From Solitalea longa (GTDB taxonomy: Bacteria > Bacteroidota > Bacteroidia > Sphingobacteriales > Sphingobacteriaceae): 64,000 nt of DNA. The stretch spans positions 304,425 to 368,424 of the forward strand of contig NZ_PQVF01000005.1 of assembly GCF_002920915.1 (NCBI RefSeq). The letters run 5' to 3'. The position numbers and the translations under genes are program-made. The notes beneath the pieces are model-generated. The model did not search any database, was not told the DNA's origin, and saw only the letters and a program-made list of their open reading frames with translations. Shown in pieces: positions 34,129 through 41,766 of the stretch. Position 1 is the stretch's first letter, and each line of letters starts with the position of its first letter.

Positions 34129-35601
34129 CTACTCATCCATCCTCACAATCTTTGGATAAAACAATCCAATGGTTTCTACCAAATCAGTTTGGGCTTTCAT
34201 TACCTCATTAATGTCTTTGTAGGCATGCGGACTTTCATCCAAACCACCACCAATAAGGGTAATTCCTTCGCTGTTGAGTATTTTAGTTAATTCATGACGG
34301 GTAATGGAGTTGGCCGCTTGCGTTCTTGATAAACGCCTGCCGGCACCATGTGAAGCCGAATTAATAGAAGACTCCTCTCCTTTTCCGCGCACAATAAATC
34401 CAGGTGCGGTCATCGAACCGGGAATAATACCTAACACATTTTTACCCGCCGGAGTTGCACCTTTACGATGGGTAATTACCTCTTTTCCATTCCAGATCTC
34501 TTTCCAGGCGAAGTTGTGATGGTTCTCCACCATTGCCAGCGGTTTTTCACCTAATGCTTTCGCCAGCTTTTCGTGAATTCGATGATGACAAGCCGAAGCA
34601 TAATCGCCGGCCAAATTCATAGCGATCCAGTATTCCTGTCCTTCCTGCGTGTTCAGGTCGAGCCAGGCTAAATGTTTCGCTTCTTTCGGCAGCACACATT
34701 TTTGCATAGCCACCTTGGTATAGTGGTTAGCAATGGTTGCTCCCAATCCCCTGGATCCAGAGTGCGAAAGCACCGACAAATACTTGCCGACAGGAACATT
34801 CAACTCATTGTTAGGGTCGGTAATTTCAACAATACCGAATTCCACAAAGTGATTTCCCGAACCTGATGAACCCAATTGTTTGGCGGCTTTCATCTGCAGC
34901 GATTTCAATAGCGGATTTTCGTTAAAAGCGGTATTGTCTAACACATCGTGGTTCTCAATTTTCGAAAACTCACGACCGGCACCAAACAAGGTATTTTTGG
35001 TAAGCAGCACTTCCAGCTCTTGTTTACGGGTGTTCACCATTTTTTCTGGAAGATCATAAATGCTTAAGCACATACGGCAGCCAATATCAACACCCACTCC
35101 GTAAGGAATCACCGCATTGTCGGTAGCCAGCACGCCGCCAATTGGCAAACCATAACCCTGGTGCGCATCAGGCATCAAAGCGCTGGCAACCGAAATCGGC
35201 AAACGCGCTGCAATTTCCATTTGATTAATGGCGCCTTGTTCTATCTGATCTGGCCCATAGGTAGTGTAAGGTATTTTTTCATCGCGCAGATCCTGGATAG
35301 AATTATCGCGCAGTGATTTTAGTTTTTCCAACAAATCCGCCGAAACCTCTGTATGTCCCGTTGATGATTTTTTTAGCTGATGCTGATGAAACTCAACCAG
35401 AGCCGCTGCCGTTTTGGCAAAACGTTCATCTTCCAAATAATCGAAAGGGTTTTCAACAACCGGCTTTAATAGATCAAGCACCAGGTAATGCGACACTTTT
35501 TTGAAATGCTTTGGCAAATCATTGATCGCAATGCTTATGGCTCTGTCTTCCGGAAACCCTATCGAACGTAAATCTTTTCCGGTTAATCGTAGTTTTGACA
35601 T
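34129..35601 (-). CDS. rtcB: RtcB, RNA-splicing/repair ligase
   Basis: GTP-dependent ligase that joins RNA 2',3'-cyclic phosphate or 3'-phosphate ends to 5'-OH ends. At 490 residues it is longer than the E. coli enzyme (408) because of an N-terminal extension of about 100. Mn-binding and catalytic residues are complete: D172 and C175 (VDIGCRM), H251 (GNHFVEFG), H280 (SHSGSRG), H361 (ENHHNFA), H378 (THRKGATPA) and the guanylylated H418 (SASHGAGRR). The SPFH gene lies just upstream in the same direction, with a 32-bp gap. No rtcA, archease or rtcR is in the window, so control by the divergent WYL gene is likely. Confidence 0.97.
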   Translation of the reverse strand: MSKLRLTGKDLRSIGFPEDRAISIAINDLPKHFKKVSHYLVLDLLKPVVENPFDYLEDERFAKTAAALVEFHQHQLKKSSTGHTEVSADLLEKLKSLRDNSIQDLRDEKIPYTTYGPDQIEQGAINQMEIAARLPISVASALMPDAHQGYGLPIGGVLATDNAVIPYGVGVDIGCRMCLSIYDLPEKMVNTRKQELEVLLTKNTLFGAGREFSKIENHDVLDNTAFNENPLLKSLQMKAAKQLGSSGSGNHFVEFGIVEITDPNNELNVPVGKYLSVLSHSGSRGLGATIANHYTKVAMQKCVLPKEAKHLAWLDLNTQEGQEYWIAMNLAGDYASACHHRIHEKLAKALGEKPLAMVENHHNFAWKEIWNGKEVITHRKGATPAGKNVLGIIPGSMTAPGFIVRGKGEESSINSASHGAGRRLSRTQAANSITRHELTKILNSEGITLIGGGLDESPHAYKDINEVMKAQTDLVETIGLFYPKIVRMDE

Positions 35602-35633
35602 GGTATTTAGAGAGCTCGTTATTTAATTAAACA

Positions 35634-36359
35634 TTATTTATTAAGGAAATGTTGAAGCTCACCAATCATAAAAGTATGATTACCTTTTGATGCGATCTTT
35701 GTAATAGCTTCTAAATATTGGAAGAACTTAATGTTTTCGTCTCCCTTCATTAGTTCTGAAGCATTTTTCAATGTTCTTGCTGTTGCAACAGAAGTTCTTG
35801 CATTTTCAAGATCAGCTTTGGCTCTGATTTTTGCTTCAAGCTGTTTTGCAAACAAATCCTGAATGTTTTTTGGAAAGCAGATGTCTTTAACCATTATCTT
35901 CTGAATAGTTATACCTAATGACTCTATTTCCTTGTTTAACTCTTCAATATTTAATGCATTTAAATCACCTCTTTTTTCATTTAGCTCTTCGCTTTCAATT
36001 CTAGAAATTAGGTTCCTAAAGTGAATTTGGACAGTGCTATAGATACGTTGTTCGGCTTCAGAGAGAATGGCTAAGATAGTCTTGTTTAATTCAAACTGAC
36101 TTAGAAACAGCTCTCCATCACTGATTACATAATGCATAATTACTGATAACCTAAGGGAAATGTTATCTTTTGTTAACACCTCCTGGTTAATTAGTTGTAC
36201 CATTCTTGAACAAGTAGGCAAACAAATGAGTTCTGTTTTATCCTTTCTGTCGTATATGTAATGCACTCCCGAGTTAAGTACTTTCTCCAAAACATTTTCC
36301 CTATAAAGAAAACCAAGTTGGTTAGGTTTTACGTTGTATTCTTTCTTAAAAAATAACAT
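35634..36359 (-). CDS. SPFH/band 7 (slipin-like) protein upstream of rtcB
   Basis: A 241-residue protein. An SPFH-like core starts with LGFLYRENVLEKVLNSGVHY, followed by NISLRLSVIMHYVISDGE, then RIYSTVQIHFRNLISRIESEELNEKR and the helical LGITIQKIMVKDICFPKNIQ. Lys/Ala-rich helices complete the C-terminus. There is no strong transmembrane helix at the N-terminus, unlike typical slipins, so it could be peripheral. ATG 36359 is used; an upstream start at 36404 would add 15 hydrophobic residues (MFFIFIRLKLIII), which could instead be a membrane anchor. Cotranscribed with rtcB. Slipin-like partners of RtcB recur in bacteria (recollection); their role is unclear. Confidence 0.85.
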   Translation of the reverse strand: MLFFKKEYNVKPNQLGFLYRENVLEKVLNSGVHYIYDRKDKTELICLPTCSRMVQLINQEVLTKDNISLRLSVIMHYVISDGELFLSQFELNKTILAILSEAEQRIYSTVQIHFRNLISRIESEELNEKRGDLNALNIEELNKEIESLGITIQKIMVKDICFPKNIQDLFAKQLEAKIRAKADLENARTSVATARTLKNASELMKGDENIKFFQYLEAITKIASKGNHTFMIGELQHFLNK

Positions 36360-36510
36360 AGTATAAATGATTATAAGTTTTAATCTTATAAAGATGAAGA
36401 ACACATTGAAAAGGGAATTTAGCGTTTCATGGTTGTTAACTATGGGAACCGCTATTTTGCAAACTTCTCAATGCCTGGATTTCTCCTGTTCTTCATTCTT
36501 TAGTTTTTAG

Positions 36511-36596
36511 CACCAAAGCATTGCCATCCGAAGCAATTGGGGAGTCGAACCCCGTTGGTGGGTTAGTAGTTTCGCAATACCTCATTTTACTAACCC
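36511..36596 (-). ncRNA. tRNA-like leader RNA of the SPFH-rtcB operon (candidate)
   Basis: On the minus strand, upstream of the SPFH-rtcB operon. Hairpin 1: GGGTTAGTA/TACTAACCC, 9 bp (36588-36596 with 36560-36568), with a 19-base loop containing GAGGTA, like a D-loop GG. T-arm: GGGG-TTCGACT-CCCC (36553-36539), whose loop fits the tRNA T-loop consensus TTCRANY. Hairpin 3: ATTGC/GCAAT (36537-36520). ACCAA/TTGGT (about 36559-36512) closes the last two. A second ATTGC in loop 1 (36578-36574) could compete for GCAAT. It is not a complete tRNA: there is no anticodon arm or acceptor pair. Bacterial Y RNAs next to rtcB in Salmonella also carry tRNA-like modules. Confidence 0.6.
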
Positions 36597-36643
36597 TGAT
36601 TTTAAATGAGTGGCGATTTGATACGACAAAGTAAAAGGGTATG

Positions 36644-36664
36644 TGCGCAGTCTTTTTGCGCAGT
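36644..36664. promoter_or_regulatory. Direct-repeat operator candidate, WYL/rtcB divergent region
   Basis: TGCGCAGT occurs twice, 13 bp apart (36644-36651 and 36657-36664); the TGCGCA core is itself a palindrome. It sits between the -7-like box for the minus-strand operon (about 36621-36628) and the WYL start at 36700. A good candidate for WYL binding. Confidence 0.4.
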
Positions 36665-36699
36665 TAAATTTTTTTTCATTTTTTTATAAAAAAGTTTTT

Positions 36700-37782
36700 A
36701 TGCCTATAAATCGTAATGCATTAATCCGCTATAAAACCATCGACAACTGCCTGAGAAATAAGTATCGGAGCTGGACACTCGACGACCTGATTGATGCTTG
36801 CTCCGAAGCGCTGTATGAATTTGAGGGAATAGATAAAGGGGTAAGTCGAAGGACGGTGCAGATGGATATTCAGCTAATGCGTAGCAATAAGCTGGGTTAT
36901 AATGCGCCAATTGTTATAAAAGATAAGAAGTATTATGCCTATAGCGATGCAGAATACAGCATTACCAATATTCCGCTAACCGACCAGGATTTGGGAACAC
37001 TTTCAGAAGTGGTGCAGATTTTAAAGCAGTTTAAAGGCTTTTCGCATTTTGAAGAAATTGGTGGCATGGTAAACCGTTTGGAGGATAAGATCTACACCAG
37101 TAAAACTCATTCTGTTTCGGTAATTGATTTTGAAAAGAATGATCGATTGACTGGGCTTCATTATTTAGACACCCTTTATCAGGCGATCATAAAAAAGCAG
37201 GTTCTCAATCTAACCTACCAATCGTTTAAGGCTGCCGAACCACAAGTGTATGTGTTTCACCCGTATTTGTTAAAAGAGTACCGAAACCGCTGGTTCATTT
37301 TAGGAGTGGCTAACCGTGTAAAAGTTCACCTTACCCTGGCGCTCGACAGGATCAAGGATATTTCTGTAAACGCTGATTTTGCCTACAGGGAAAATACGCT
37401 GTTTAACCCAAGCACCTTTTTTGAAAACGTGATCGGTGTTACCAAAAACGCCGGACAACGCCCTGAGTACATACTTTTTTGGATAGACAAAAAGAACGCA
37501 CCTTACGTAATTACCAAGCCAATTCATAACAGCCAGCGGATCATTAAAGAAGATAATATGGGTATTGTTTTTCAGATCTGTGTAGTTATCAATTTTGAGT
37601 TGGAACGTGAGCTACTCGACTTTGGCGATTTTATAGAAGTTATACGACCCCGAGGGCTTAGGAAACGAATAGAGAAACGGTTAAAAACAGCAGGCGCTTA
37701 CTATGAGGAAAGCAAAGTTCTTGAAATTGATGATGAGATAGTAGAGGTGTATTCGCCGAATCCTAAGGATGCTGGAGTCTGA
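36700..37782 (+). CDS. WYL-domain transcriptional regulator
   Basis: A 360-residue DNA-binding regulator. A winged helix-turn-helix sits in the N-terminus (KYRSWTLDDLIDACSEAL and VSRRTVQMDIQLMR, about 20-60). The WYL domain covers about 165-245 (LNLTYQSF and RNRWFILGVANRVKVH), and a WCX-like C-terminus follows (ELERELLDFGDFIEVIRPRGLRKR). WYL proteins sense nucleic-acid or nucleotide ligands and control defence and repair genes in several known cases. The ATG at 36700 is chosen over one at 36643. It is divergent from SPFH-rtcB; the direct repeat in the shared region is the presumed operator. Confidence 0.88.
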   Translation: MPINRNALIRYKTIDNCLRNKYRSWTLDDLIDACSEALYEFEGIDKGVSRRTVQMDIQLMRSNKLGYNAPIVIKDKKYYAYSDAEYSITNIPLTDQDLGTLSEVVQILKQFKGFSHFEEIGGMVNRLEDKIYTSKTHSVSVIDFEKNDRLTGLHYLDTLYQAIIKKQVLNLTYQSFKAAEPQVYVFHPYLLKEYRNRWFILGVANRVKVHLTLALDRIKDISVNADFAYRENTLFNPSTFFENVIGVTKNAGQRPEYILFWIDKKNAPYVITKPIHNSQRIIKEDNMGIVFQICVVINFELERELLDFGDFIEVIRPRGLRKRIEKRLKTAGAYYEESKVLEIDDEIVEVYSPNPKDAGV

Positions 37783-37833
37783 AACAGTATAATAACGCCC
37801 CTGATTTAATTAATAGTTAATAAGTTTGTTTAT

Positions 37834-37841
37834 TACATTTG
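37834..37841 (+). promoter_or_regulatory. -7 promoter box of the DGQHR cassette
   Basis: TACATTTG matches TAnnTTTG, 71 bp before the DGQHR ATG. Confidence 0.5.
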
Positions 37842-37912
37842 CATCGAGCAGCTAATATGTATCTCCTAGGCTAAAAACATAGAAAGCTTATATTTATAGA
37901 AATTTATTTTAA

Positions 37913-38893
37913 ATGGCATCTTTCAACGCAATTAAGGTAACTCAAAACAAAAAAGAGTTTTTTATAACATCGCTAAAATCTTCTCTACTTAAGGAACATG
38001 CATTTGTCTTAAAAAGAGATGAGGATCCGATTAAAGGGTTTCAAAGGCTGCTTAATGAGAATAGAGCGAAAGATATTGCGAAATACATGGATGAGAAAAA
38101 AGGAGTTATACCATCACCTCTTATTTTGAGTGCACAGCCAAACGCCGAAATGAAATTTGATGAGAAAACATCCAAAATCTCATTTAGTAACAGTCGAAAT
38201 TCTTTTTTGGTTTTAGATGGTCAACATAGGCTTTTCGGGATGTATTTAGCAGAAAGCGACTATGAAGTTCCTGTAATAATTTTTAAGGACCTAAAAACAT
38301 CAGACGAGGTAAATTTATTTATTGATATAAATACTAATCAGAAAGGTGTTCCCACAACCTTATTGATTGACATTAAAAATTTAACAGGGAAAGAAGAAAA
38401 GAAGGAGGAAAAACAACGAATCCTTTTTGACTCATTGAATAATGATAGTGTTTTAAAAGGACTTATGTCACCTACCCAAAGTAAATTGGGTAAAATTTCT
38501 CGAACTACTTTTAACCAAGCAACAGACCGGCTTTTTGAAACCGGATATTTCGCGAATGAAAATGTCGATGTAACCTTTAAAGCTATAAAAAACTATTTAC
38601 AAGCCGTTGAATTAATTTTGTTTAGCACAAAATCTGAAAAAGCAAAACTTACAAAATCAACCATATTTCGAGCAGTTTTTGAAATTTTTAATGACGTAGT
38701 TGAACTAAGCTTCAAAAAATTTGAAAACCTTAAAACAGAATCACTAGTAGATGTTTTAAGCCCTATAGGGTCACTTAATTACGACAACTACATCGGTTCC
38801 TCAAACTCTATAATGAGTAAAATTGCCACGGATATGAAAATTGCAATGTTTAAAACATCGAATAGTTTAGAAATGGATGGCGATATTTTTTAG
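37913..38893 (+). CDS. DGQHR-domain protein (DndB-like)
   Basis: A 326-residue protein with the DGQHR motif at 102-106 (VLDGQHRLFGMY), and the NENRAKDIAKYMDE helix (48-61) that normally precedes it in DndB-like ParB-fold proteins. DNTNQ-type residues follow (FIDINTNQKGVP, about 139-150). DndB regulates phosphorothioate DNA modification; stand-alone DGQHR proteins occur in many uncharacterised operons. No other dnd gene is present. The start is ATG with a -7 box upstream. The next gene begins 2 bp after its stop, so the two form a tight pair. The N-terminal QNKKEFFITSLK matches the usual first strand. Confidence 0.87.
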   Translation: MASFNAIKVTQNKKEFFITSLKSSLLKEHAFVLKRDEDPIKGFQRLLNENRAKDIAKYMDEKKGVIPSPLILSAQPNAEMKFDEKTSKISFSNSRNSFLVLDGQHRLFGMYLAESDYEVPVIIFKDLKTSDEVNLFIDINTNQKGVPTTLLIDIKNLTGKEEKKEEKQRILFDSLNNDSVLKGLMSPTQSKLGKISRTTFNQATDRLFETGYFANENVDVTFKAIKNYLQAVELILFSTKSEKAKLTKSTIFRAVFEIFNDVVELSFKKFENLKTESLVDVLSPIGSLNYDNYIGSSNSIMSKIATDMKIAMFKTSNSLEMDGDIF

Positions 38894-38895
38894 GG

Positions 38896-39798
38896 ATGTT
38901 TGGAGCTAATTATCTTCGGCTAAGAAATGAGTACGCATTAAATCTTTTGGATTCAAAAATCAATTTGAAAGATTATAGGTTTTTGAAATTGAGAAGTGTG
39001 ATATTAGAAAATATTATATCCGCAACTTCACCATCCAATGACACCTATCATATCATTGTACCAAGCGGACTCTTCTATAAAACTATATGTGCGGAATTTG
39101 AACTCTATCATGTTCGAGCTAAAATGCAATACAATGATTTTTCAGCATCTTCGACGATAAGTGAAAGCTGGAAATTCACAACCTTCTATTATTTTATTTT
39201 CTTTTGTAATGTAGCGCTTCATCGGTTATTAAATCGAGGATATATCTACCTAGACCTGACCAGTGCCTCCACTCTTTCAACTTCCTTAAACGTTTTGCTT
39301 TCTGATGTTGTTAATATCGGAACAGGAAATTGGTCATTTAGAAAACTATCAGAGACAAGTAGTGTAGTAACAATTGAGCTTAAAAAAGCAGGATCAAATG
39401 TGCATCAATTAGCCTGGCAAGATCTTAAAAAGACCTTGAAAGATTTTATTGCTAATTCTTCAAGCAAAACCACTGATCCTGAGAGATCAGTTCTTGAAAA
39501 CATATATAAAAACCTTAGAGCTAATAATGATTTCAGTCCATCAGAAACTCGAAACTATCTAAACTATGTTTCTGAGGTTGCACTTGACGAAATTGAAAGT
39601 AAAATTGTGTGTCCCCAGCCTAAAATAGAGAGTTTTATAAAAACACTTACTACCCTAAATTACAACAACAGTTTGGCCTCGAATATTTCATTCAGTATAA
39701 TAATTGGGCAGTATTTGTTTTTGTTAAATAGTGAATTAGTTAATGATTTACAAGGAAGAGATCCAAAACAGTTTAAACTTATTCGAAAAGTAGTATAG
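38896..39798 (+). CDS. Hypothetical partner of the DGQHR protein (300 aa)
   Basis: I do not recognise this family. A mostly helical 300-residue protein with an aromatic-rich, mildly hydrophobic segment at about 95-118 (FTTFYYFIFFCNVALHRLLNRG) that may be a single membrane or buried helix. Ser/Thr/Asn-rich loops surround it, and the C-terminal third is helical. It follows the DGQHR gene by 2 bp, clear evidence of translational coupling, so the two probably work together. Cys residues are few (C64, C104, C235), with no obvious metal site. Possible nuclease, sensor or toxin; sequence does not decide. Confidence 0.65.
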   Translation: MFGANYLRLRNEYALNLLDSKINLKDYRFLKLRSVILENIISATSPSNDTYHIIVPSGLFYKTICAEFELYHVRAKMQYNDFSASSTISESWKFTTFYYFIFFCNVALHRLLNRGYIYLDLTSASTLSTSLNVLLSDVVNIGTGNWSFRKLSETSSVVTIELKKAGSNVHQLAWQDLKKTLKDFIANSSSKTTDPERSVLENIYKNLRANNDFSPSETRNYLNYVSEVALDEIESKIVCPQPKIESFIKTLTTLNYNNSLASNISFSIIIGQYLFLLNSELVNDLQGRDPKQFKLIRKVV

Positions 39799-39885
39799 TC
39801 CTTGAAAATTGGTTGTTCAATTCTCAAAGGCTTTTCCCCTTCCAAAACATTCTTTCCTTAATTTCGTTAAGTTTTTATTTTAAGC

Positions 39886-40917
39886 ATGTCACTGAAAACC
39901 TTCGGCAAAAAGCCTGCGGGCAAACGCCTTCAAAAGATCTATCAATCGCCTAATTACAAAGAGGGATCATTTAAAAACCTATCGCATACCGTGATGATGA
40001 CAGGAGATGGTTCTATGGTGAAAACGATGATCGAGTTTTTGAATAAGCCCAAGAACACTACGCCCGACAAAAAGCTTCCTTCAGTTGTAACTGATTTAAA
40101 GAATATAAAATCCGAAAATCCCACCCTGGTTTGGTTTGGCCATTCATCATACTTTATTAAAATTGAGGGCAAGACCATTTTGGTTGACCCGGTTTTTAGC
40201 GGAAGTGCGGCTCCTTTCGGTTTGGGCGTAAAGAGCTTTGATGGCAGTGATGTGTATAAAGTAGAAGTTTTCCCTGAAATTGATCTACTCATTTTAACGC
40301 ATGATCACTACGATCACCTGGATCTGGATACAATAATCAAACTAAAACCAAAGGTGAAGCAGATCGTCACTTCGCTGGGTGTAGGTTCTCATTTGAGTTA
40401 TTGGGGCTTTAATGAGGAAATTGTTCACGAATTGGATTGGTGGGAAACAGCTGATCCACTAAAAGGCTTTTCCATTACTGCTGCTCCTGCCCGCCATTTC
40501 TCTGGTCGTGGCATAAAAAGAGCGCAAACTTTATGGTCCTCATTTGTGCTGCAAGCCGGAAATTGGAAAATTTACATAGGTGCTGACAGTGGATATGATA
40601 CGCATTTTAAACAAATTGGCGAGAAATTTGGTCCTTTTGATTTAGCCATTCTCGAGTCTGGCCAATACAATTTGAAGTGGGCGGCCATTCACATGATGCC
40701 GGAACAAACCGTACAGGCAGCCGTAGATTTAAAAGCTAATGTATTGTTACCGGTTCATTGGGGTAAATTCACCCTGGCCTTACATGCCTGGGACGAACCA
40801 ATTGAGCGGGTACTGAAAGAAGCAGAAAAGCTTGCCGTAAAAGTCACCACGCCATTAATTGGTGAGCCAATTGTTTTGCAAGAGAGTTATCCGGATAAAA
40901 AATGGTGGAGGATTTAA
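39886..40917 (+). CDS. MBL-fold metallo-hydrolase (UlaG/NAPE-PLD-like)
   Basis: A 343-residue metallo-beta-lactamase-fold hydrolase. The dinuclear metal site is seen in LTHDHYDHLD (H139, H141, D143, H144), a following His in APARHFSGRG (about 207), the Asp in IGADSGYD, and the final VHWGKF. The N-terminal FGKKPAGKRLQKIYQSPNYK is a feature of the NAPE-phospholipase D-like group, and the YIGADSGYD turn is also typical. The start is ATG at 39886. Substrate unknown: a lipid or lactone ester is likely. Confidence 0.9.
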   Translation: MSLKTFGKKPAGKRLQKIYQSPNYKEGSFKNLSHTVMMTGDGSMVKTMIEFLNKPKNTTPDKKLPSVVTDLKNIKSENPTLVWFGHSSYFIKIEGKTILVDPVFSGSAAPFGLGVKSFDGSDVYKVEVFPEIDLLILTHDHYDHLDLDTIIKLKPKVKQIVTSLGVGSHLSYWGFNEEIVHELDWWETADPLKGFSITAAPARHFSGRGIKRAQTLWSSFVLQAGNWKIYIGADSGYDTHFKQIGEKFGPFDLAILESGQYNLKWAAIHMMPEQTVQAAVDLKANVLLPVHWGKFTLALHAWDEPIERVLKEAEKLAVKVTTPLIGEPIVLQESYPDKKWWRI

Positions 40918-40922
40918 GTAAA

Positions 40923-40947
40923 GAATTACGAATTACGAATTACGAAT
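40923..40947. repeat. 7-bp tandem repeat (GAATTAC x3)
   Basis: GAATTAC repeated three times from 40923 to 40943 and ending GAAT, between the MBL-fold gene and the small membrane protein gene. Confidence 0.85.
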
Positions 40948-40972
40948 ATCCCAAAGTTGGGCATAATTTAAA

Positions 40973-41299
40973 ATGACAATAATCTTTATTATACTAGGAA
41001 TCATCGCCATCGTCGGACTGATTGTCTATTTAAGATACTTTATTCCTTTAAGACCAAAAGAGCCAGGCTTTGAGTATGTCTATGTCAACGAAGACGGTAC
41101 TGTTAGTGAATTAGATGAAAAAGATGTAGAGTATTTAAAAACTGAGTTTTCACCAGCTGACGGGGCAAGACCATATATAAAAAATCATTATAAAGAATTG
41201 ACACCCGACAGAAAAATATCTGGATTTATTCTTCGATATAGAGTTCCCAAAAAGATTGAAATAAAACCTTTGAAGAACCCGCAAGACTACAGACATTGA
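40973..41299 (+). CDS. Small single-pass membrane protein (108 aa)
   Basis: Unrecognised. One N-terminal membrane helix (IIFIILGIIAIVGLIVYL, about residues 3-20) is followed by a polar tail with charged segments (EPGFEYVYVNEDGTVSELDEKD, RVPKKIEIKPLKN) that probably faces the cytoplasm or periplasm. The start is ATG at 40973, 25 bp after the tandem repeat. It may be cotranscribed with rlpA, 34 bp downstream. Function unknown. Confidence 0.6.
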   Translation: MTIIFIILGIIAIVGLIVYLRYFIPLRPKEPGFEYVYVNEDGTVSELDEKDVEYLKTEFSPADGARPYIKNHYKELTPDRKISGFILRYRVPKKIEIKPLKNPQDYRH

Positions 41300-41333
41300 A
41301 CAAAAAAACTATACTAACACGAAACTTAAACTC

Positions 41334-41705
41334 ATGAATTATAATAAGCCGATACTATTCGTTTTATGTTCAACACTGCTTTTTTCGTGTTCACCTAAAG
41401 TAATCGAAACAGGTAAAGCATCTTACTATGCCGATAAGTTTGAAGGTCGGAAAACCTCTAGCGGTGAAAAATATAGGGTGAGCAAATATACTGCAGCACA
41501 CAAAACCCTCCCTTTTGGAACGAAAGTTAAAGTGAAGAACCTGGATAATGGTAAAACGGTTAAAGTAACCGTTAATGATCGCGGTCCTTTTGTGGCCGGG
41601 CGCATTATTGATGTTTCGGGCAGTGCTGCCAATCAATTGGGTTTAAAATCCACCGGAACAGCCAGGGTGGAGATCAAGTACAAAAAATCTAAGAAGAAGA
41701 AATAG
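41334..41705 (+). CDS. rlpA: RlpA-like septal/peptidoglycan-associated lipoprotein
   Basis: A 123-residue lipoprotein. Signal and lipobox end in LFSC, with the lipidated Cys near 19. The double-psi beta-barrel domain follows and is intact: GKASYYADKFEGRKTSSGEKY, then AAHKTLPFGTKVKVKNLDNGK and the catalytic NDRGPF motif with its Asp (about residue 83). RlpA proteins bind denuded glycan, and some act as lytic transglycosylases. There is no SPOR domain, so this is the short form common in Bacteroidota. Outer-membrane anchored, facing the periplasm. Confidence 0.9.
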   Translation: MNYNKPILFVLCSTLLFSCSPKVIETGKASYYADKFEGRKTSSGEKYRVSKYTAAHKTLPFGTKVKVKNLDNGKTVKVTVNDRGPFVAGRIIDVSGSAANQLGLKSTGTARVEIKYKKSKKKK

Positions 41706-41766
41706 CCTTTAGTTCGAAGAGACTAGGCTTCAATTTTAATGTTATGTGCAACTTTAAAAACCAACA

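Noticed and set aside
36511..36596. A complete tRNA gene
   Set aside because: T-arm is canonical, but there is no anticodon arm and no acceptor pairing, so it is described as tRNA-like.
37913..39798. A dnd phosphorothioation operon
   Set aside because: Only a DGQHR (DndB-like) protein is present; DndA, C, D and E are absent.
40923..40947. CRISPR-like repeat
   Set aside because: Three GAATTAC heptamers without spacers; a simple tandem repeat.
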